A stretch of DNA of 64,000 nucleotides from Pseudomonadota bacterium (GCA_021792755.1 JAJYUA010000011.1:42242-106241); one strand, 5' to 3'. Positions 45,349 to 56,105 are shown, counted from the stretch's first letter. Notes: generated from the letters alone by a model not told the origin. Program-made: numbers and translations.

Positions 45349-45865
45349 CGGGGCGGCCGATGCACTGGGAGCGGCGAGCACGGACGGCAGCCATTCTGGG
45401 CAACTCGATGCGGGCTGTGACGCGCCGCTCCGGAAAGCCGCCGGCGCCGCCTCCCCGCAATGGGGAAGTCCCCTGTTCCTATTAAGAAGCGCTGGATCGG
45501 GGCATCGTGCCCCGCCCAGCGCCGTTGAGCCAAAAAGCGTGGTTTTTGGCTCAACGTCCGCCACCTGCGGCGGCGGGGCACACTGCCTGTGCCTGGGCGG
45601 GCGCTCGTGATGCTTCATGGCTCGGGATCGACCGCCGGTCGGTGGGAAACGACTCTGCAAGCTTCGCAACCGGCCAGAGCGTGGTTGGGCTTTCCTCGGC
45701 GGCATCCTTCTCCCGCAGACCCGCCTCGGCGCGGGCGCGCCGGCCTCTTGGGCCTTTCCGGCCGCCTTCCCGAGAGCCTCGGCCGATGGCCAAGGCGACC
45801 GAGCCCTGCAGGGCGGTTTGCCTGGATGCGCCGGCGCAAGATGTGACTTTGAGGGGTGCGCAGCC
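45349..45865. other. 517-bp gap between convergent catabolic operons
   Basis: No gene recognised; several frames are open only because of high GC. It contains two strong hairpins (45491-45554) that probably terminate transcription from both sides. Confidence 0.55.
45491..45554. terminator. Two adjacent hairpins, likely bidirectional terminator
   Basis: First hairpin: GCGCTGG...GGGGCA-TCG-TGCCCC...CCAGCGC (45491-45522), nested arms. Second: TTGAGCCAAAAA, 6-nt loop, TTTTTGGCTCAA (45525-45554), perfect apart from the loop, with A-run and T-run on either arm so it reads the same on both strands. It lies between the ends of convergent operons. Confidence 0.65.
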
Positions 45866-46693
45866 TCAGCGCAGCTGCATGACCGCCACGGTGCAGCCGA
45901 CGGCGAATATGGGGATGGGCACGTAGCACCACAGCTCCCCGGTGCATCCTTCGGTCGCGCCCGCGACCGCGATGAAGGTGCGGATCTCGAATCCCCCCTG
46001 GCCGCCTTCGCGCCACACATCCTCGTCCCGATAGGCGAGGAGCGAGTCCCGGCGGTTGTGCAGGAGCTTGTCGAGAAATTCCCGGTCCCAGGCCTCATTG
46101 ATGCGCCCGGAGTCCGGCGTCGCCGGCCAATGCGAGATTCCCCCGGTGCCGATCACGGCGATGCGCTCGGGCCGCGCATCACAGGCGCGCCGCAGCGAGC
46201 GCCCGAACTCATAGGCGCGTTTGAGCGGAATCAGCGGCGGACCCTGGCAATTGATGTTGACGGGGATGACCGGCAGGTCGTAGCGCGGAGTGAGGAAGTG
46301 CAGTGGCACCATGATGCCGTGGTCGAATTTCCACTCCTCGGCGTACGCAAGGTCGATGTCGTTCATGACCTCCTGGATCAGCACGCGCGAGAGTGACTTG
46401 TTCCCCGGGATGCGGTGCCGCTCGATGCCGAGCCATTTCTCGTCCTCGATCGGCCCCTCGTAATGCTCGGCCATGCCGACGCAGATGGCCGGCATGTTGT
46501 TCATGAAGAAATTGGCGAAGTGCTCCGCGGCAATCACCACCAGCACGTCGGGCCGGCAGGCTTCGATCGCGTCCCGCATGCGTCCCATCGCCGCATAGAA
46601 AGTGTCGCGGGCCTGCGGGTCGGCACGCCCGGCGCGCCCGGTGATACCGGGCGCGTGAGAGCAGACGCCCGCGAAAACCAATGCCATGATCAA
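45866..46693 (-). CDS. LigB-type class III extradiol ring-cleavage dioxygenase catalytic subunit
   Basis: 275 residues. LALVFAGVCSHAPGITG-like N-terminus gives the first Fe(II) ligand His (VCSHAPG, ~12). VLVVIAAEHFANFFMNNMPA (~50-70) carries the second His, and ISHWPATPDSGRINEAWDRE (~190-210) contains the conserved His/Asp region of LigB proteins. It cleaves a catechol next to a hydroxyl. In this cluster the substrate is most likely homoprotocatechuate (3,4-dihydroxyphenylacetate), taking the place of HpaD. Protocatechuate or gallate are the alternatives, because the closest architecture is the LigAB/DesB group. It is paired with ligA 28 bp upstream. Confidence 0.85.
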   Translation of the reverse strand: MIMALVFAGVCSHAPGITGRAGRADPQARDTFYAAMGRMRDAIEACRPDVLVVIAAEHFANFFMNNMPAICVGMAEHYEGPIEDEKWLGIERHRIPGNKSLSRVLIQEVMNDIDLAYAEEWKFDHGIMVPLHFLTPRYDLPVIPVNINCQGPPLIPLKRAYEFGRSLRRACDARPERIAVIGTGGISHWPATPDSGRINEAWDREFLDKLLHNRRDSLLAYRDEDVWREGGQGGFEIRTFIAVAGATEGCTGELWCYVPIPIFAVGCTVAVMQLR

Positions 46694-46721
46694 ACCCCTG
46701 TGGAAACAGCTCGGCGGATGC

Positions 46722-47027
46722 TCAGCGTGAATCCGCTCGCGTATACAAGCCGGTTTTCACCGGGCCGTAGCTGCGCTCGCCCTCGCGCATGGCCTCGAGG
46801 TACGCATTCCACTCGTACCCGCGCAGAGCCGCGTAGTGCATGAGGATCTGGCCGTTGACGCCCATCACGTAGAGCAGGCCGATGTCGGGCTTGCGCAGCG
46901 CATCGCGCTCCTCCCGCGTCAGCTCGTATTCTGCGAGCAGCCCCTCGAAGTCCTGCTCGAATCGGCGGCGGGTCGCGGGATCTCGATTGAGCTGGTAGAG
47001 CAGCTTTTGCGTGTAGTACAGGCTCAT
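46722..47027 (-). CDS. LigA-type small subunit of an extradiol dioxygenase
   Basis: 101 residues, start ATG 47027 overlapping the hpaR stop by four bases. A helical LigA fold: LLYQLNRDPATRRRFEQDFE, LTREERDALRKPDIGLLYVM and GQILMHYAALRGYEWNAYLE are typical of protocatechuate 4,5-dioxygenase alpha subunits, which cap the active site of LigB. HpaD-type enzymes do not have this subunit, so the pathway here uses a LigAB-type enzyme. The longer frame to 47399 runs antisense or out of frame through hpaR and is not used. Confidence 0.85.
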   Translation of the reverse strand: MSLYYTQKLLYQLNRDPATRRRFEQDFEGLLAEYELTREERDALRKPDIGLLYVMGVNGQILMHYAALRGYEWNAYLEAMREGERSYGPVKTGLYTRADSR

Positions 47028-47548
47028 GGTGAGGGCTTTCGCCTGCGGACACGGGCCGGATCGGATTCGAGCTCCCCGGCGAGCTCCCCGAGCGAGGTCT
47101 CCAGGTCGTGCAGCCGCTGCAGAAGCTGCACGAGTTTCTCCGTGCCGAAGCGCTTGGCGATACGCGCGTACACCTGCTCGGAGTAGGGCGCATGCTCGGC
47201 GATGAGCCGCAGACCCTCCGTCTGAAGGCTCACCACCGAACGGCGCAGATCGGTGTCCACCGGGCGGCGGCCGATGAGCCGGCGCTGCTCGAGGTCGGGC
47301 AGAATGCGCGAGAGACTGGGAGCGAGGAGGAAGGTTGCTTCGGCGAGCTCGGTGACCTCCATCGGGCCCTGGTGGGCCAGCGCCCGCAGGATCCGCCACT
47401 GCTGCTCGGTCACCCCGCGACTGCGCAGTCCGGGGCGAAAGAGCCGCATGACCGCCTCGCGGGTCCGCAGCAACGCCATGGGGAGCGATTCGGAGAACGG
47501 GCGCATGGGGAGCGAGCGCTGCGCGAGCGTCGGACGTCTAGAGCTCAT
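47024..47548 (-). CDS. hpaR: HpaR, MarR-family regulator of homoprotocatechuate degradation
   Basis: 174 residues. MarR winged helix: GLRSRGVTEQQWRILRALAH, EVTELAEATFLLAPSLSRIL and LEQRRLIGRRPVDTDLRRSV with the beta-hairpin wing. Placement inside the hpa cluster and the RTREAVMRLFRPGLRSRGVT N-terminal segment (residues 28-47) fit HpaR, which represses the hpa genes and is released by arylacetates. It overlaps the FAH gene by 11 bp and ligA by 4 bp. The AT-rich dyads at 53438 and 51265 are candidate operators. Confidence 0.88.
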   Translation of the reverse strand: MSSRRPTLAQRSLPMRPFSESLPMALLRTREAVMRLFRPGLRSRGVTEQQWRILRALAHQGPMEVTELAEATFLLAPSLSRILPDLEQRRLIGRRPVDTDLRRSVVSLQTEGLRLIAEHAPYSEQVYARIAKRFGTEKLVQLLQRLHDLETSLGELAGELESDPARVRRRKPSP

Positions 47549-48395
47549 CGATCACCTCGCTGGTGAGCACTCCCACGCGCGGGATCTCGATTTGCACCCG
47601 GTCCCCCGGCACGAGGTAGCGCGGCGGATCGAGCCGCGCTCCGGCGCCGCTCGGCGTGCCGGTCAGGATGAGATCTCCCGGCTCCAGCGTGCAGAAGCGC
47701 GAGAGGTAGCTGATGAGGTACGGGATCGGAAAAATCATCCGGTCACTGGTATCGTCCTGCCGGACCTCGCCATTGACCCGCGTGATGACGCGCAGCGGGT
47801 CCGCGCCCACCTCGTCGGCCGTCGCGATATGCGGTCCGAGCGAGCCGGAACGATCGAAGTTCTTGCCTTGCGTCACATTGAACTTGGCGTGCCGCAGCCA
47901 GTCGCGCACCGTTCCCTCGTTGGCGCAGGTGTAGCCGAATACGTGCTCGAGCGCATGCTCCTGCGGGATACGCCGCCCGCCCCGGCCGATCACGAGCGCG
48001 ATCTCCCCCTCGTAGTCAAGCTGCGCGGATTCGCGCGGACGCACGATGGGCTCGCCGGGCGCGGAGAAGGAGCTGTGCGAGCGCATGAAGAGGCTCGGGT
48101 ACTTGGGTTTGTCCGATCCGTCCCTGTACTCTTCGTTGCGCTCCGGATAGTTGACGCCGATGCAGAAGTAGCGCGTGCAGCGGCCCGCGGGATTGAGCAG
48201 GCGTACCTCTTGCGTGGCATAGTCGTACCGGGCGGACGCGACGCTTTCGCGGGCCCGCTCGATGAGATCGGCGCGCAGGAGAGAGAGCACATCCTGCGCC
48301 CGGTTTCCAACTCGTGCGCCGAGGTCGATTACGCCGCCGGGGCCCAGCGCCCCGCAGGAAACCCGGCCGCCGATCTGAAAGTTGATCAGCCTCAA
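47538..48395 (-). CDS. Fumarylacetoacetate hydrolase family enzyme (HpaG-type isomerase/decarboxylase or hydratase)
   Basis: 285 residues, single FAH domain. Metal-site region: YFCIGVNYPERNEEY (~95), DYEGEIALVIGRGGRRI (Glu-x-Glu type, ~125), FGYTCANEGTVRDWL and LEPGDLILTGTPSGAGARL (~240). In homoprotocatechuate pathways such enzymes perform the HpaG decarboxylation/isomerisation after HpaE and HpaF. E. coli HpaG is a two-domain fusion of ~430 residues, so this is a half-size form. No separate HpaH hydratase gene is visible, so it may do one of the two steps with the other enzyme elsewhere, or it may cover both. Confidence 0.82.
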   Translation of the reverse strand: MRLINFQIGGRVSCGALGPGGVIDLGARVGNRAQDVLSLLRADLIERARESVASARYDYATQEVRLLNPAGRCTRYFCIGVNYPERNEEYRDGSDKPKYPSLFMRSHSSFSAPGEPIVRPRESAQLDYEGEIALVIGRGGRRIPQEHALEHVFGYTCANEGTVRDWLRHAKFNVTQGKNFDRSGSLGPHIATADEVGADPLRVITRVNGEVRQDDTSDRMIFPIPYLISYLSRFCTLEPGDLILTGTPSGAGARLDPPRYLVPGDRVQIEIPRVGVLTSEVIDEL

Positions 48396-49320
48396 GCCGA
48401 CGCCTCCCGCAGCAGGCCCGCGCGCTCGAGCACCCCATCCAGGCGCCGCTCGAGCTCCGGGGTCGCGCTCATCATGGGCAGGCGGTGCTCATTGCGCGCG
48501 AGCAGCTCGAGCCGCCGCATCATATACTTCAACGGGATGGGGTTGGTGTCGAAAAACACCGCCTGGTTGATCTCGAACAGCCGGTGGTGCAGCGCCTGGG
48601 CGTCAGCAAGATCGCCTCGCCACACGGCCTCGCAGAGGCTGGTGAGGATGCGGGGGCGGAGATTCCCCACGGCATTCATGAGGCCGCAGGCGCCCACCGC
48701 CATCATCGGGAAGCTGAGTTCCTCCAGCCCGACGAAGATCTTGAATTCCGCGCCGAGCACGGCGTGGCATTCCGACACCAGCGCCAGATCGTTCACTGCG
48801 TGCTTCATGCCGACGAACGAGGGCGAACGCTCGCGCAGCGTCTTAAGTGTTTCGATGGTCACGCCGACCGCGGCGCGCCCGGGAATGTGATAGACCATCC
48901 ACGGCAGGTCGGTGAGCGAGGCAAGCTCCAGGTAATAGGCGATGAGGCCCCGCTGGGGCGGCCGGATGTAGTAGGGCGTGACGATGAGCAGCGCCTCGGC
49001 GCCGGCTTTGGCGGCGTGCTCGGTGAGCTCGCGCGTCTCGCGCAGCGACTGCGAACCGGTGGCCGCGACCACCGGGATTCGTCCCGCAGCGACTTGCACC
49101 GCGACGTCGACGAGGCGGTTGCGCTCCTCGACCGAGAGGGTCGACGGCTCGGCGGTGGTGCCGTTCACCAGCACGCCATGCGAGCCGTTCTTGATGTGGA
49201 AATCGACCAGGCGCGCATAGGCGTCGTAGTCGACCTCGCCGTCGCGGAACGGCGTGACCAGCGGCGGGATGGAGCCTTTGAGTCTATCGAGTCGGGCCAC
49301 CGTGAGTCTCCTGTCTCGCA

Positions 49321-49321
<1 letters not shown>
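48392..49321 (-). CDS. DapA-family (dihydrodipicolinate synthase-like) aldolase/lyase
   Basis: 309 residues, TIM barrel. LKGSIPPLVTPFRDGEVDYD (~15), GTTAEPSTLSVEERNRLVDV (~54), the Tyr in IVTPYYIRPPQRGLIAYY (~135) and the Schiff-base Lys in FVGMKHAVNDL (~170) are the standard class I aldolase features of the family. In the hpa operon it takes the place of the HpaI aldolase that cleaves 4-hydroxy-2-oxoheptanedioate. Lysine biosynthesis is an unlikely role given the operon. It overlaps both neighbours by 1-4 bp. Confidence 0.85.
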
Positions 49322-50834
<1,513 letters not shown>

Positions 50835-50838
<4 letters not shown>

Positions 50839-51242
50839 GCGGCGCCGCCTTTGCTTGCACGCCTTTCAACGTACTCGTGCAGGTTGTTTTGCCGGCATCG
50901 CAGCACCGGATCGATGTCCTGCATGTCGAGCGAAATGCCGAGCGGCAGCGCCTCGTAAAGCGGTGCCAGATGCTGCCGCACCGCCGCAAAGATCGTCTCG
51001 CAGGCGCGTTTGCGCGTATCGAGATCCCGTCCCGGGCCGATCCTGAGACCGACATGTACGAAGGTGTTGTCGGGGTGTCCGTCGGCGATCACGTAATGCT
51101 CGGCGGCATAGGCCCGGGTGCGGATGCCGCCGGCCGGGAACACTCCGGTATCCAGCGCCGCGCTATGCACGGTCGCAAGAAATGCCGGCAGATCCAGCCG
51201 GCCCCGCAGGTTCGCGGAATACTCGATCACGATGTGCGGCAT
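50835..51242 (-). CDS. hpaF: HpaF, 5-carboxymethyl-2-hydroxymuconate delta-isomerase
   Basis: 135 residues from ATG 51242. MPHIVIEYSANL carries the N-terminal Pro2 that acts as catalytic base in the tautomerase superfamily CHMI enzymes. The rest (DTGVFPAGGIRTRAYAAEHY, FVHVGLRIGPGRD, LGISLDMQDIDPVLRCRQNN) matches HpaF. It isomerises the product of HpaE. The frame extends upstream but lacks a better start. The AT-rich palindrome at 51265-51282 lies just upstream. Confidence 0.93.
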
Positions 51243-51264
51243 CGCCGCTCCTTCGTCGGGAAAG

Positions 51265-51282
51265 TAATTAACATCATAATTA
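51265..51282. promoter_or_regulatory. AT-rich palindrome upstream of hpaF
   Basis: TAATTA-ACATCA-TAATTA in the 107-bp gap between hpaC and hpaF, in otherwise GC-rich sequence. It shares the ATTAAC string with the palindrome before hpaB (53438). A candidate HpaR operator or second promoter for hpaF-E-and-downstream genes. Confidence 0.5.
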
Positions 51283-51349
51283 TCTCCGGAGCGCCGTTTG
51301 TCAAGCCGGGACCGCCGCAGCGCTGCGCTGCCCCGTCCTCGCACACCAC

Positions 51350-51901
51350 TCAAGGTCCATAGAACACCTGCGCGGGCTCATCCTGCGCAGTGAGGTCCGG
51401 CGCCGGTTCACCCGGGGTAAAGTCCACCCCGTGGTAGCGGCCCCGGAAGAAAAGCAGCGGCCGATGCGGCGCAATCCCGATGTGTGCCTTCCTCACCCGG
51501 CCGATGACCAGCCAGTGATCGCCCGCTTCCACCATCCGCTCCCGCTCACAGTCGAGCGAGGCGAGGGTGCCCTCGAGCCGCGGCGCGGCGCGCCAGGGCA
51601 CGAAGCGGAACGGCGGCGGCGGCTCCCGCCAGCCGCCGGCGAAGTAGGTCGAGAGCGCCTGCTGATCGTGGCGCAGGAAATTGATGGTGAAGTCCGGCAT
51701 CGCATCAAGCCGCTGCGCGAACCTCGAGCGGCTGCCGGGACAGAACAGCACCATCATGGGCTCAAGCGACAGCGAGCTGACCGCGTTCACCGTCATCGCC
51801 AGCACCTCGTCCTCCGCCCGGCCGATGATGACTGCGATGCCCGTGGCGAGCAGACCCATGGTGTCGCGGAATTGCCGCGGATCGGGCGAAGAGGTGTCCA
51901 T
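51350..51901 (-). CDS. hpaC: HpaC-type NAD(P)H:flavin reductase
   Basis: 183 residues from ATG 51901. Flavin reductase-like FMN-binding split barrel: FRDTMGLLATGIAVIIGRAE (~11), AMTVNAVSSLSLEPMMVLFC (~36-54), FTINFLRHDQQALSTYFAGG and the His in HRPLLFFRGRYHGVDF (~146). It supplies FADH2 to HpaB. It is 5 bp downstream of hpaB and so co-translated. The C-terminal tail (TPGEPAPDLTAQDEPAQVF) is longer than in E. coli HpaC (~170 residues). Confidence 0.9.
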   Translation of the reverse strand: MDTSSPDPRQFRDTMGLLATGIAVIIGRAEDEVLAMTVNAVSSLSLEPMMVLFCPGSRSRFAQRLDAMPDFTINFLRHDQQALSTYFAGGWREPPPPFRFVPWRAAPRLEGTLASLDCERERMVEAGDHWLVIGRVRKAHIGIAPHRPLLFFRGRYHGVDFTPGEPAPDLTAQDEPAQVFYGP

Positions 51902-51906
51902 GGCCG

Positions 51907-53400
51907 TCAACTGCCTGCGGTCGCGAACGCCTCGTCGCGGTTCTGCTTCACGAAGCTCATGACCTTGTCGGCGTATTCCTTGATCTGCGCCCCGTGGCCG
52001 GTCACCAACGCGCCGGCCATGCGCACCGGGTCGCCGAAGAAGAACCGCTCGTAGAGCACCTGTCGGGAGGCGAAGGCCGAGAGCGCTGCGTCCCAGGCGA
52101 GCCGAAACATCGGGATGCGATCGAAGGCTTCGGCCCGTGCCGCCTGGTAGTACTTGCGAATGTCGTCGGCCAGCGGACCTTTGAGGTCGGCCTCCGTCGG
52201 CATGGCGACGAGTCCACTGGCACCGATCTGCTGGATGATTTCCACCATGCGCGGATACAGCCGCGGAAACAAGTTGCGGGCCGCATCGAGCGGGTTCCAT
52301 GCCGGGCGCATGACGCCCCACTCGTCCAGTGCCGCGTCCGCCTCGGCGGTGCGCAGGAATGCCTTCATGGTCTCCGAAGCCACCCACAGCTCGGCAAGCT
52401 TCTCGTGAATGTGCTGGAACACCTCGGCGCCGATGGTGTTGACCATGAGCGAGGCCAACCCCAGGATGAACTCACTTTTCGCAATGTTTTTCACGACGAC
52501 CTGGTGCGTCATGTGAACCACGGCGCCGGTGCGCGCGTAAGCCTCGTTGCAGCGCTTGACGTCCCGATGCAGCAGCACCCGCTCCCACGGGACGAGCACA
52601 TCGTCGAACACCACCAATGCGTCCATTTCCTCGAAGCGCGAGCCAAGCGGGTGATCGAAGTGCGAGCGGCCGTAATCGACGCTCTCGCGGCAGATGAAGC
52701 GCAGGCCGGGCGTGTCGTTCGGGATGCAGAACCCGAAGGCGTACGGGGCATCCTCGTCGGCGCTTTTGAGGAGCGTCGAGGGAAACACCATGATCTCGTC
52801 GGACAGCGGCAGGGTCGCGAGCATGCGGCAGCCACGAATAACGAGTCCCGCGTCCGTCTCTTCCTTGATGCGGGCGGAGAGGTAGGGATCTGACTGCTTC
52901 GCCTGGATTGCCGCACGGTTGATCTGCGGCGGGATCAGCGTGTGCGTGAGGCACAGATCGTTCTCGCGCAGGTATTCATAGCAGCGCACTGCGTTCTCGC
53001 CGAAGCGCGGATCGGCCTGCGCAAGGAAGGGCGCGCCCGCGGCATAGCCGGTCATGGCGCGGTTCAGGTAATCCGGCACCCTTCCCATCATCCCGAAGGT
53101 GTAGTCCTCCCAGACCTTCATCGCCTTGCTGATGCTCGCGAGCTCCGCGTGGGTCTTCGGCATCATGAAGGAGCGCGCCACCTTGTTGCCGCTGGTGGGC
53201 GAGTCGTACAGGGTGATGTCCTGCCGTTCCCACTGCAGATCGTAAAGCCGCGCCAGCGTGTGCACGCCGCCCTGCAGCGCGGGGTGCGTGGTGACGTCCT
53301 TCACCAGCTCGCCCCGATACCAGAGGGTGGGTGGCCGCTCGCGCAGCCGCTGCAGAACCTGACGCCCGTTTCTGGCCCCCTGGCCCCGTGTCTCGATCAT
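51907..53400 (-). CDS. hpaB: HpaB, 4-hydroxyphenylacetate 3-monooxygenase oxygenase component
   Basis: 497 residues from ATG 53400 (MIETRGQGARN; an in-frame extension to 53484 crosses the promoter palindrome and is rejected). FADH2-dependent monooxygenase of the acyl-CoA dehydrogenase-like HpaB family: LRERPPTLWYRGELVKDVTT at the N-terminus, LTHTLIPPQINR (~150), YGRSHFDHPLGSRFEEMDAL (~245) and FDDVLVPWERVLLHRDVKRC (~267) match the family. It ortho-hydroxylates 4-hydroxyphenylacetate or a similar phenol. First gene of the nine-gene operon; divergent from the IclR gene. Confidence 0.94.
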   Translation of the reverse strand: MIETRGQGARNGRQVLQRLRERPPTLWYRGELVKDVTTHPALQGGVHTLARLYDLQWERQDITLYDSPTSGNKVARSFMMPKTHAELASISKAMKVWEDYTFGMMGRVPDYLNRAMTGYAAGAPFLAQADPRFGENAVRCYEYLRENDLCLTHTLIPPQINRAAIQAKQSDPYLSARIKEETDAGLVIRGCRMLATLPLSDEIMVFPSTLLKSADEDAPYAFGFCIPNDTPGLRFICRESVDYGRSHFDHPLGSRFEEMDALVVFDDVLVPWERVLLHRDVKRCNEAYARTGAVVHMTHQVVVKNIAKSEFILGLASLMVNTIGAEVFQHIHEKLAELWVASETMKAFLRTAEADAALDEWGVMRPAWNPLDAARNLFPRLYPRMVEIIQQIGASGLVAMPTEADLKGPLADDIRKYYQAARAEAFDRIPMFRLAWDAALSAFASRQVLYERFFFGDPVRMAGALVTGHGAQIKEYADKVMSFVKQNRDEAFATAGS

Positions 53401-53437
53401 GTGAGCTTCTCCGCAGCGACGTGGAAGTTTCGAACTG

Positions 53438-53451
53438 ATTAACGAGTTAAT
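53438..53451. promoter_or_regulatory. Palindromic operator candidate between hpaB and the IclR gene
   Basis: ATTAAC-GA-GTTAAT, a perfect 6-bp-arm dyad 38 bp upstream of hpaB in an AT-rich pocket (ATTAACGAGTTAATTTTATC). Its position suits a repressor site; HpaR or the divergent IclR protein are the candidates. Confidence 0.6.
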
Positions 53452-53500
53452 TTTATCGTAATCACTTGCATTGATCTTCGTCAAGCCTTAGCTTCGCGTC

Positions 53501-54313
53501 ATGACGCGCAAGCGCAAGCCCCGGCAGGGCATTCAGTCGATCGAGGTGGGCGGCACGCTTCTCTCGGCGCTGACCAGGGCGCGGCGGCCGCAGATGCTGC
53601 GCGACCTCGCACAGGCAGCGGGCATGCCCGCCGCCAAGGCTCACCGGTATCTGGTAAGCTTCGCCAGGGTGGGGCTCGTCGAGCAGCACGCGGAAACCGG
53701 CCTCTACGACCTGGGTGCGTTTGCGTTGCAGCTGGGCTTGAGCGCCTTGGCGCGCCTCGACCAGGTGACGATCGCTGCCGCGGCGCTGCCGGAGTTGTCG
53801 CGGCAGATCGGCCAGACCGTGGCGCTGGCGGTGTGGGCCAGCCAGGGTCCGACCATCGTGCGCTGGCTCGGCGCCGACACGCCGGTGGCCGCCAGCCTGC
53901 GGGTCGGCTCGGTCATGCCGCTCACCCGATCGGCCACCGGAAGGGCGTATCTCGCCTTCCTGCCGAGGCAGATGACTCGGGCGGCGGTGAGGAAGGAGCT
54001 TGCAGACAACCAGCGCAAGGGCCTCGCGCCGACCACGCAGGAGGCCGTCGCGGATTTCGTCCGGCAGACACGCACACAGGGCTTCGCGCACACCATGGAC
54101 TTCATTCCCGGCATCGGCGGTATGGCCGCCCCGGTGTTCGATCACACCGGCGCCATGACGCTGGCGATCGTGGCGCTCGGCTACAGCAAGCCGTTCGAGA
54201 CCGACTTTACCCGCATCTGCGCGGCGGTCATGCGCAGCGCAACGCGCCTGTCCGAGCGGTTCGGAGCGAAGTCGAGGTCTGGCCGAGGCTGTGCACCCGA
54301 GGAGCCGTGCTGA
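53501..54313 (+). CDS. IclR-family transcriptional regulator
   Basis: 270 residues. N-terminal winged HTH (GGTLLSALTRARRPQMLRDL, AAGMPAAKAHRYLVSFARVG) and the IclR effector domain (PLTRSATGRAYLAFLP, ~140, and GGMAAPVFDHTGAMTLAIVA, ~205). It is divergent from hpaB with a 100-bp gap containing the ATTAAC dyad. IclR regulators commonly activate aromatic-acid catabolic operons, so it probably acts together with HpaR. The N-terminus MTRKRKPRQGIQSIEVGGTL is typical. Confidence 0.9.
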   Translation: MTRKRKPRQGIQSIEVGGTLLSALTRARRPQMLRDLAQAAGMPAAKAHRYLVSFARVGLVEQHAETGLYDLGAFALQLGLSALARLDQVTIAAAALPELSRQIGQTVALAVWASQGPTIVRWLGADTPVAASLRVGSVMPLTRSATGRAYLAFLPRQMTRAAVRKELADNQRKGLAPTTQEAVADFVRQTRTQGFAHTMDFIPGIGGMAAPVFDHTGAMTLAIVALGYSKPFETDFTRICAAVMRSATRLSERFGAKSRSGRGCAPEEPC

Positions 54314-54526
54314 CTTGCGCCATGTGATCCGTGCAAGCGCGCGCGCCGGCGCGCGGCTCTCGCGGGAGGTGGCACGAAGGGACAATTCCACGGCAAAGGG
54401 AAGCAAGCCGGTCATTGCCACCGGGACTAGTATCCGCGCCAGCGCCGCATTCCGGGCGTGCGGCGCGGGGATCGCGCGTCGCAGCAGGGGCGATGAGCCC
54501 CGGCAAACTCATCGGGAGCATACCGC

Positions 54527-55939
54527 ATGTCATCCTTCGCACTGACCATCGGCGGCAAGGCCGTTACCACCACACGGCAGTTCGATGTCCTCAATCCATT
54601 CGACGAGTCGCTCGCCGGCCGCTGTCCGGAGGCGACGATCGATCACGTGGACCAGGCTGTGCGCTGTGCGCGCGAGGCGCTGCCGGGTTGGTCCTCCACG
54701 CCCGATGCGCAACGCGCAGCGAAGCTGATGGACATCGCCGCGCTCATCGAGCGCGAACAGGCGCAGCTCGCGAGGCTCGTCACGCTCGAGCAAGGCAAGC
54801 CGCAGAGCGGACCTGGCGCCAATTTCGAGGTGGCGGGGGCTGCCGGCTGGACGCGGGCGACTGCGTCGCTGGAGCTGCCCGAAGAGACGATCCAGAACGA
54901 CAACGTCGCCCGCATCGTGATCCGGCGCAAGCCGGTCGGCGTCGTGGGGTCCGTTACCCCTTGGAACTGGCCGCTGCTGATTGCCACCTGGCATGTCATG
55001 CCCGCCATACGCGTCGGCTGCACGGTCGTGATCAAGCCGTCGCCGTTCACGCCCCTCTCGACATTGCGGCTCATCGAGCTGATGAACGAAATACTGCCCC
55101 CTGGCGTGATAAACGTGGTGACCGGTGGCCCGGAAGTCGGTGCCCGGCTCACGGGCCACCCGGGCGTTGACAAGCTCGTGTTCACTGGATCGATCGCCAC
55201 GGGGAAGAAGGTCATGGAGAGCGCGTCGCACTCTTTGAAGCGCGTCACGCTCGAGCTCGGTGGAAACGATGCGGGCATCATCCTGCCCGCAACGGACGTC
55301 GAGCCGCTGCTCGAGAAGCTGTTCTGGGGTTGTTTCATCAATGCCGGCCAGACCTGCGCGGCGCTGAAGCGCCTGTACGTGCACGAATCGCAGTACTCCG
55401 AGGTCGTGGAGCGGTTCGCGGCGTACGTCGACAAGATACCGGTGGGCAACGGTCTGGATCCGCAGACGCTCATCGGCCCGGTCTCGAACCGGATGCAGCT
55501 GGATAAGGTCATGGACCTGGTCGCGGAAGCCCGCTCGCGCGGGGCGCGCATCGTGAGGGGTGGAAAGAAGCCCGAGGGCCGCGGATTCCTCTACCCCCTC
55601 ACGGTGATCGCGGACGCAACAGACGAGATGCGGGTCGTGAAAGAGGAGCAGTTCGGCCCCGTCATTCCGATCATCCGCTATGGCACGATCGAGGAAGCGA
55701 TCCGGCGGGCCAACTCACTGGAAGTCGGCCTCGGAGGATCGGTCTGGGGAGACGATCCCGAGGCGGCGGCTCGCTACGCCGGACAGCTCGAATGCGGCAC
55801 CGCGTGGGTCAACCAGCACGGCGCGATCAATCCGATGACGCCGTTCGGCGGCGTCAAATGCTCGGGTATCGGCGTGGAGTTCGGCGTGGACGGACTCAAG
55901 GAGTACACCACGGTCCAAGCGCTCAACGTCGCGCGCTGA
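54527..55939 (+). CDS. NAD(P)-dependent aldehyde dehydrogenase
   Basis: 470 residues, GGGAG before the ATG. Motifs: SVTPWNWPLLIATWHVMPAI (~145; Asn), IKPSPFTPLSTLRLIELM, general base Glu in LELGGNDAGI (~245) and nucleophile Cys in FINAGQTCAALKRLYV (~278). The GNDAG and AALKR strings resemble the ALDH group of betaine/aminobutyraldehyde- and aryl-aldehyde-like enzymes. It starts a forward block with a MoaF-domain gene and two SDRs, giving an oxidoreductase cluster. Substrate unknown. Confidence 0.9.
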   Translation: MSSFALTIGGKAVTTTRQFDVLNPFDESLAGRCPEATIDHVDQAVRCAREALPGWSSTPDAQRAAKLMDIAALIEREQAQLARLVTLEQGKPQSGPGANFEVAGAAGWTRATASLELPEETIQNDNVARIVIRRKPVGVVGSVTPWNWPLLIATWHVMPAIRVGCTVVIKPSPFTPLSTLRLIELMNEILPPGVINVVTGGPEVGARLTGHPGVDKLVFTGSIATGKKVMESASHSLKRVTLELGGNDAGIILPATDVEPLLEKLFWGCFINAGQTCAALKRLYVHESQYSEVVERFAAYVDKIPVGNGLDPQTLIGPVSNRMQLDKVMDLVAEARSRGARIVRGGKKPEGRGFLYPLTVIADATDEMRVVKEEQFGPVIPIIRYGTIEEAIRRANSLEVGLGGSVWGDDPEAAARYAGQLECGTAWVNQHGAINPMTPFGGVKCSGIGVEFGVDGLKEYTTVQALNVAR

Positions 55940-56105
55940 AGGCGGCTTGGCGACACCGCATATCAGGGCAGCGCGGCATGACAGGCCCGCGGCGGCGGAA
56001 TGCGGACACTCCGGGGCCGTCGCGGCCGGAATGGGAGCGGCGAGCTGCTGCGCGCGAGAGCGGCCGCGGGCGGCCGTTGAAGCGACCTTGCACTGAGGTC
56101 ACGCC

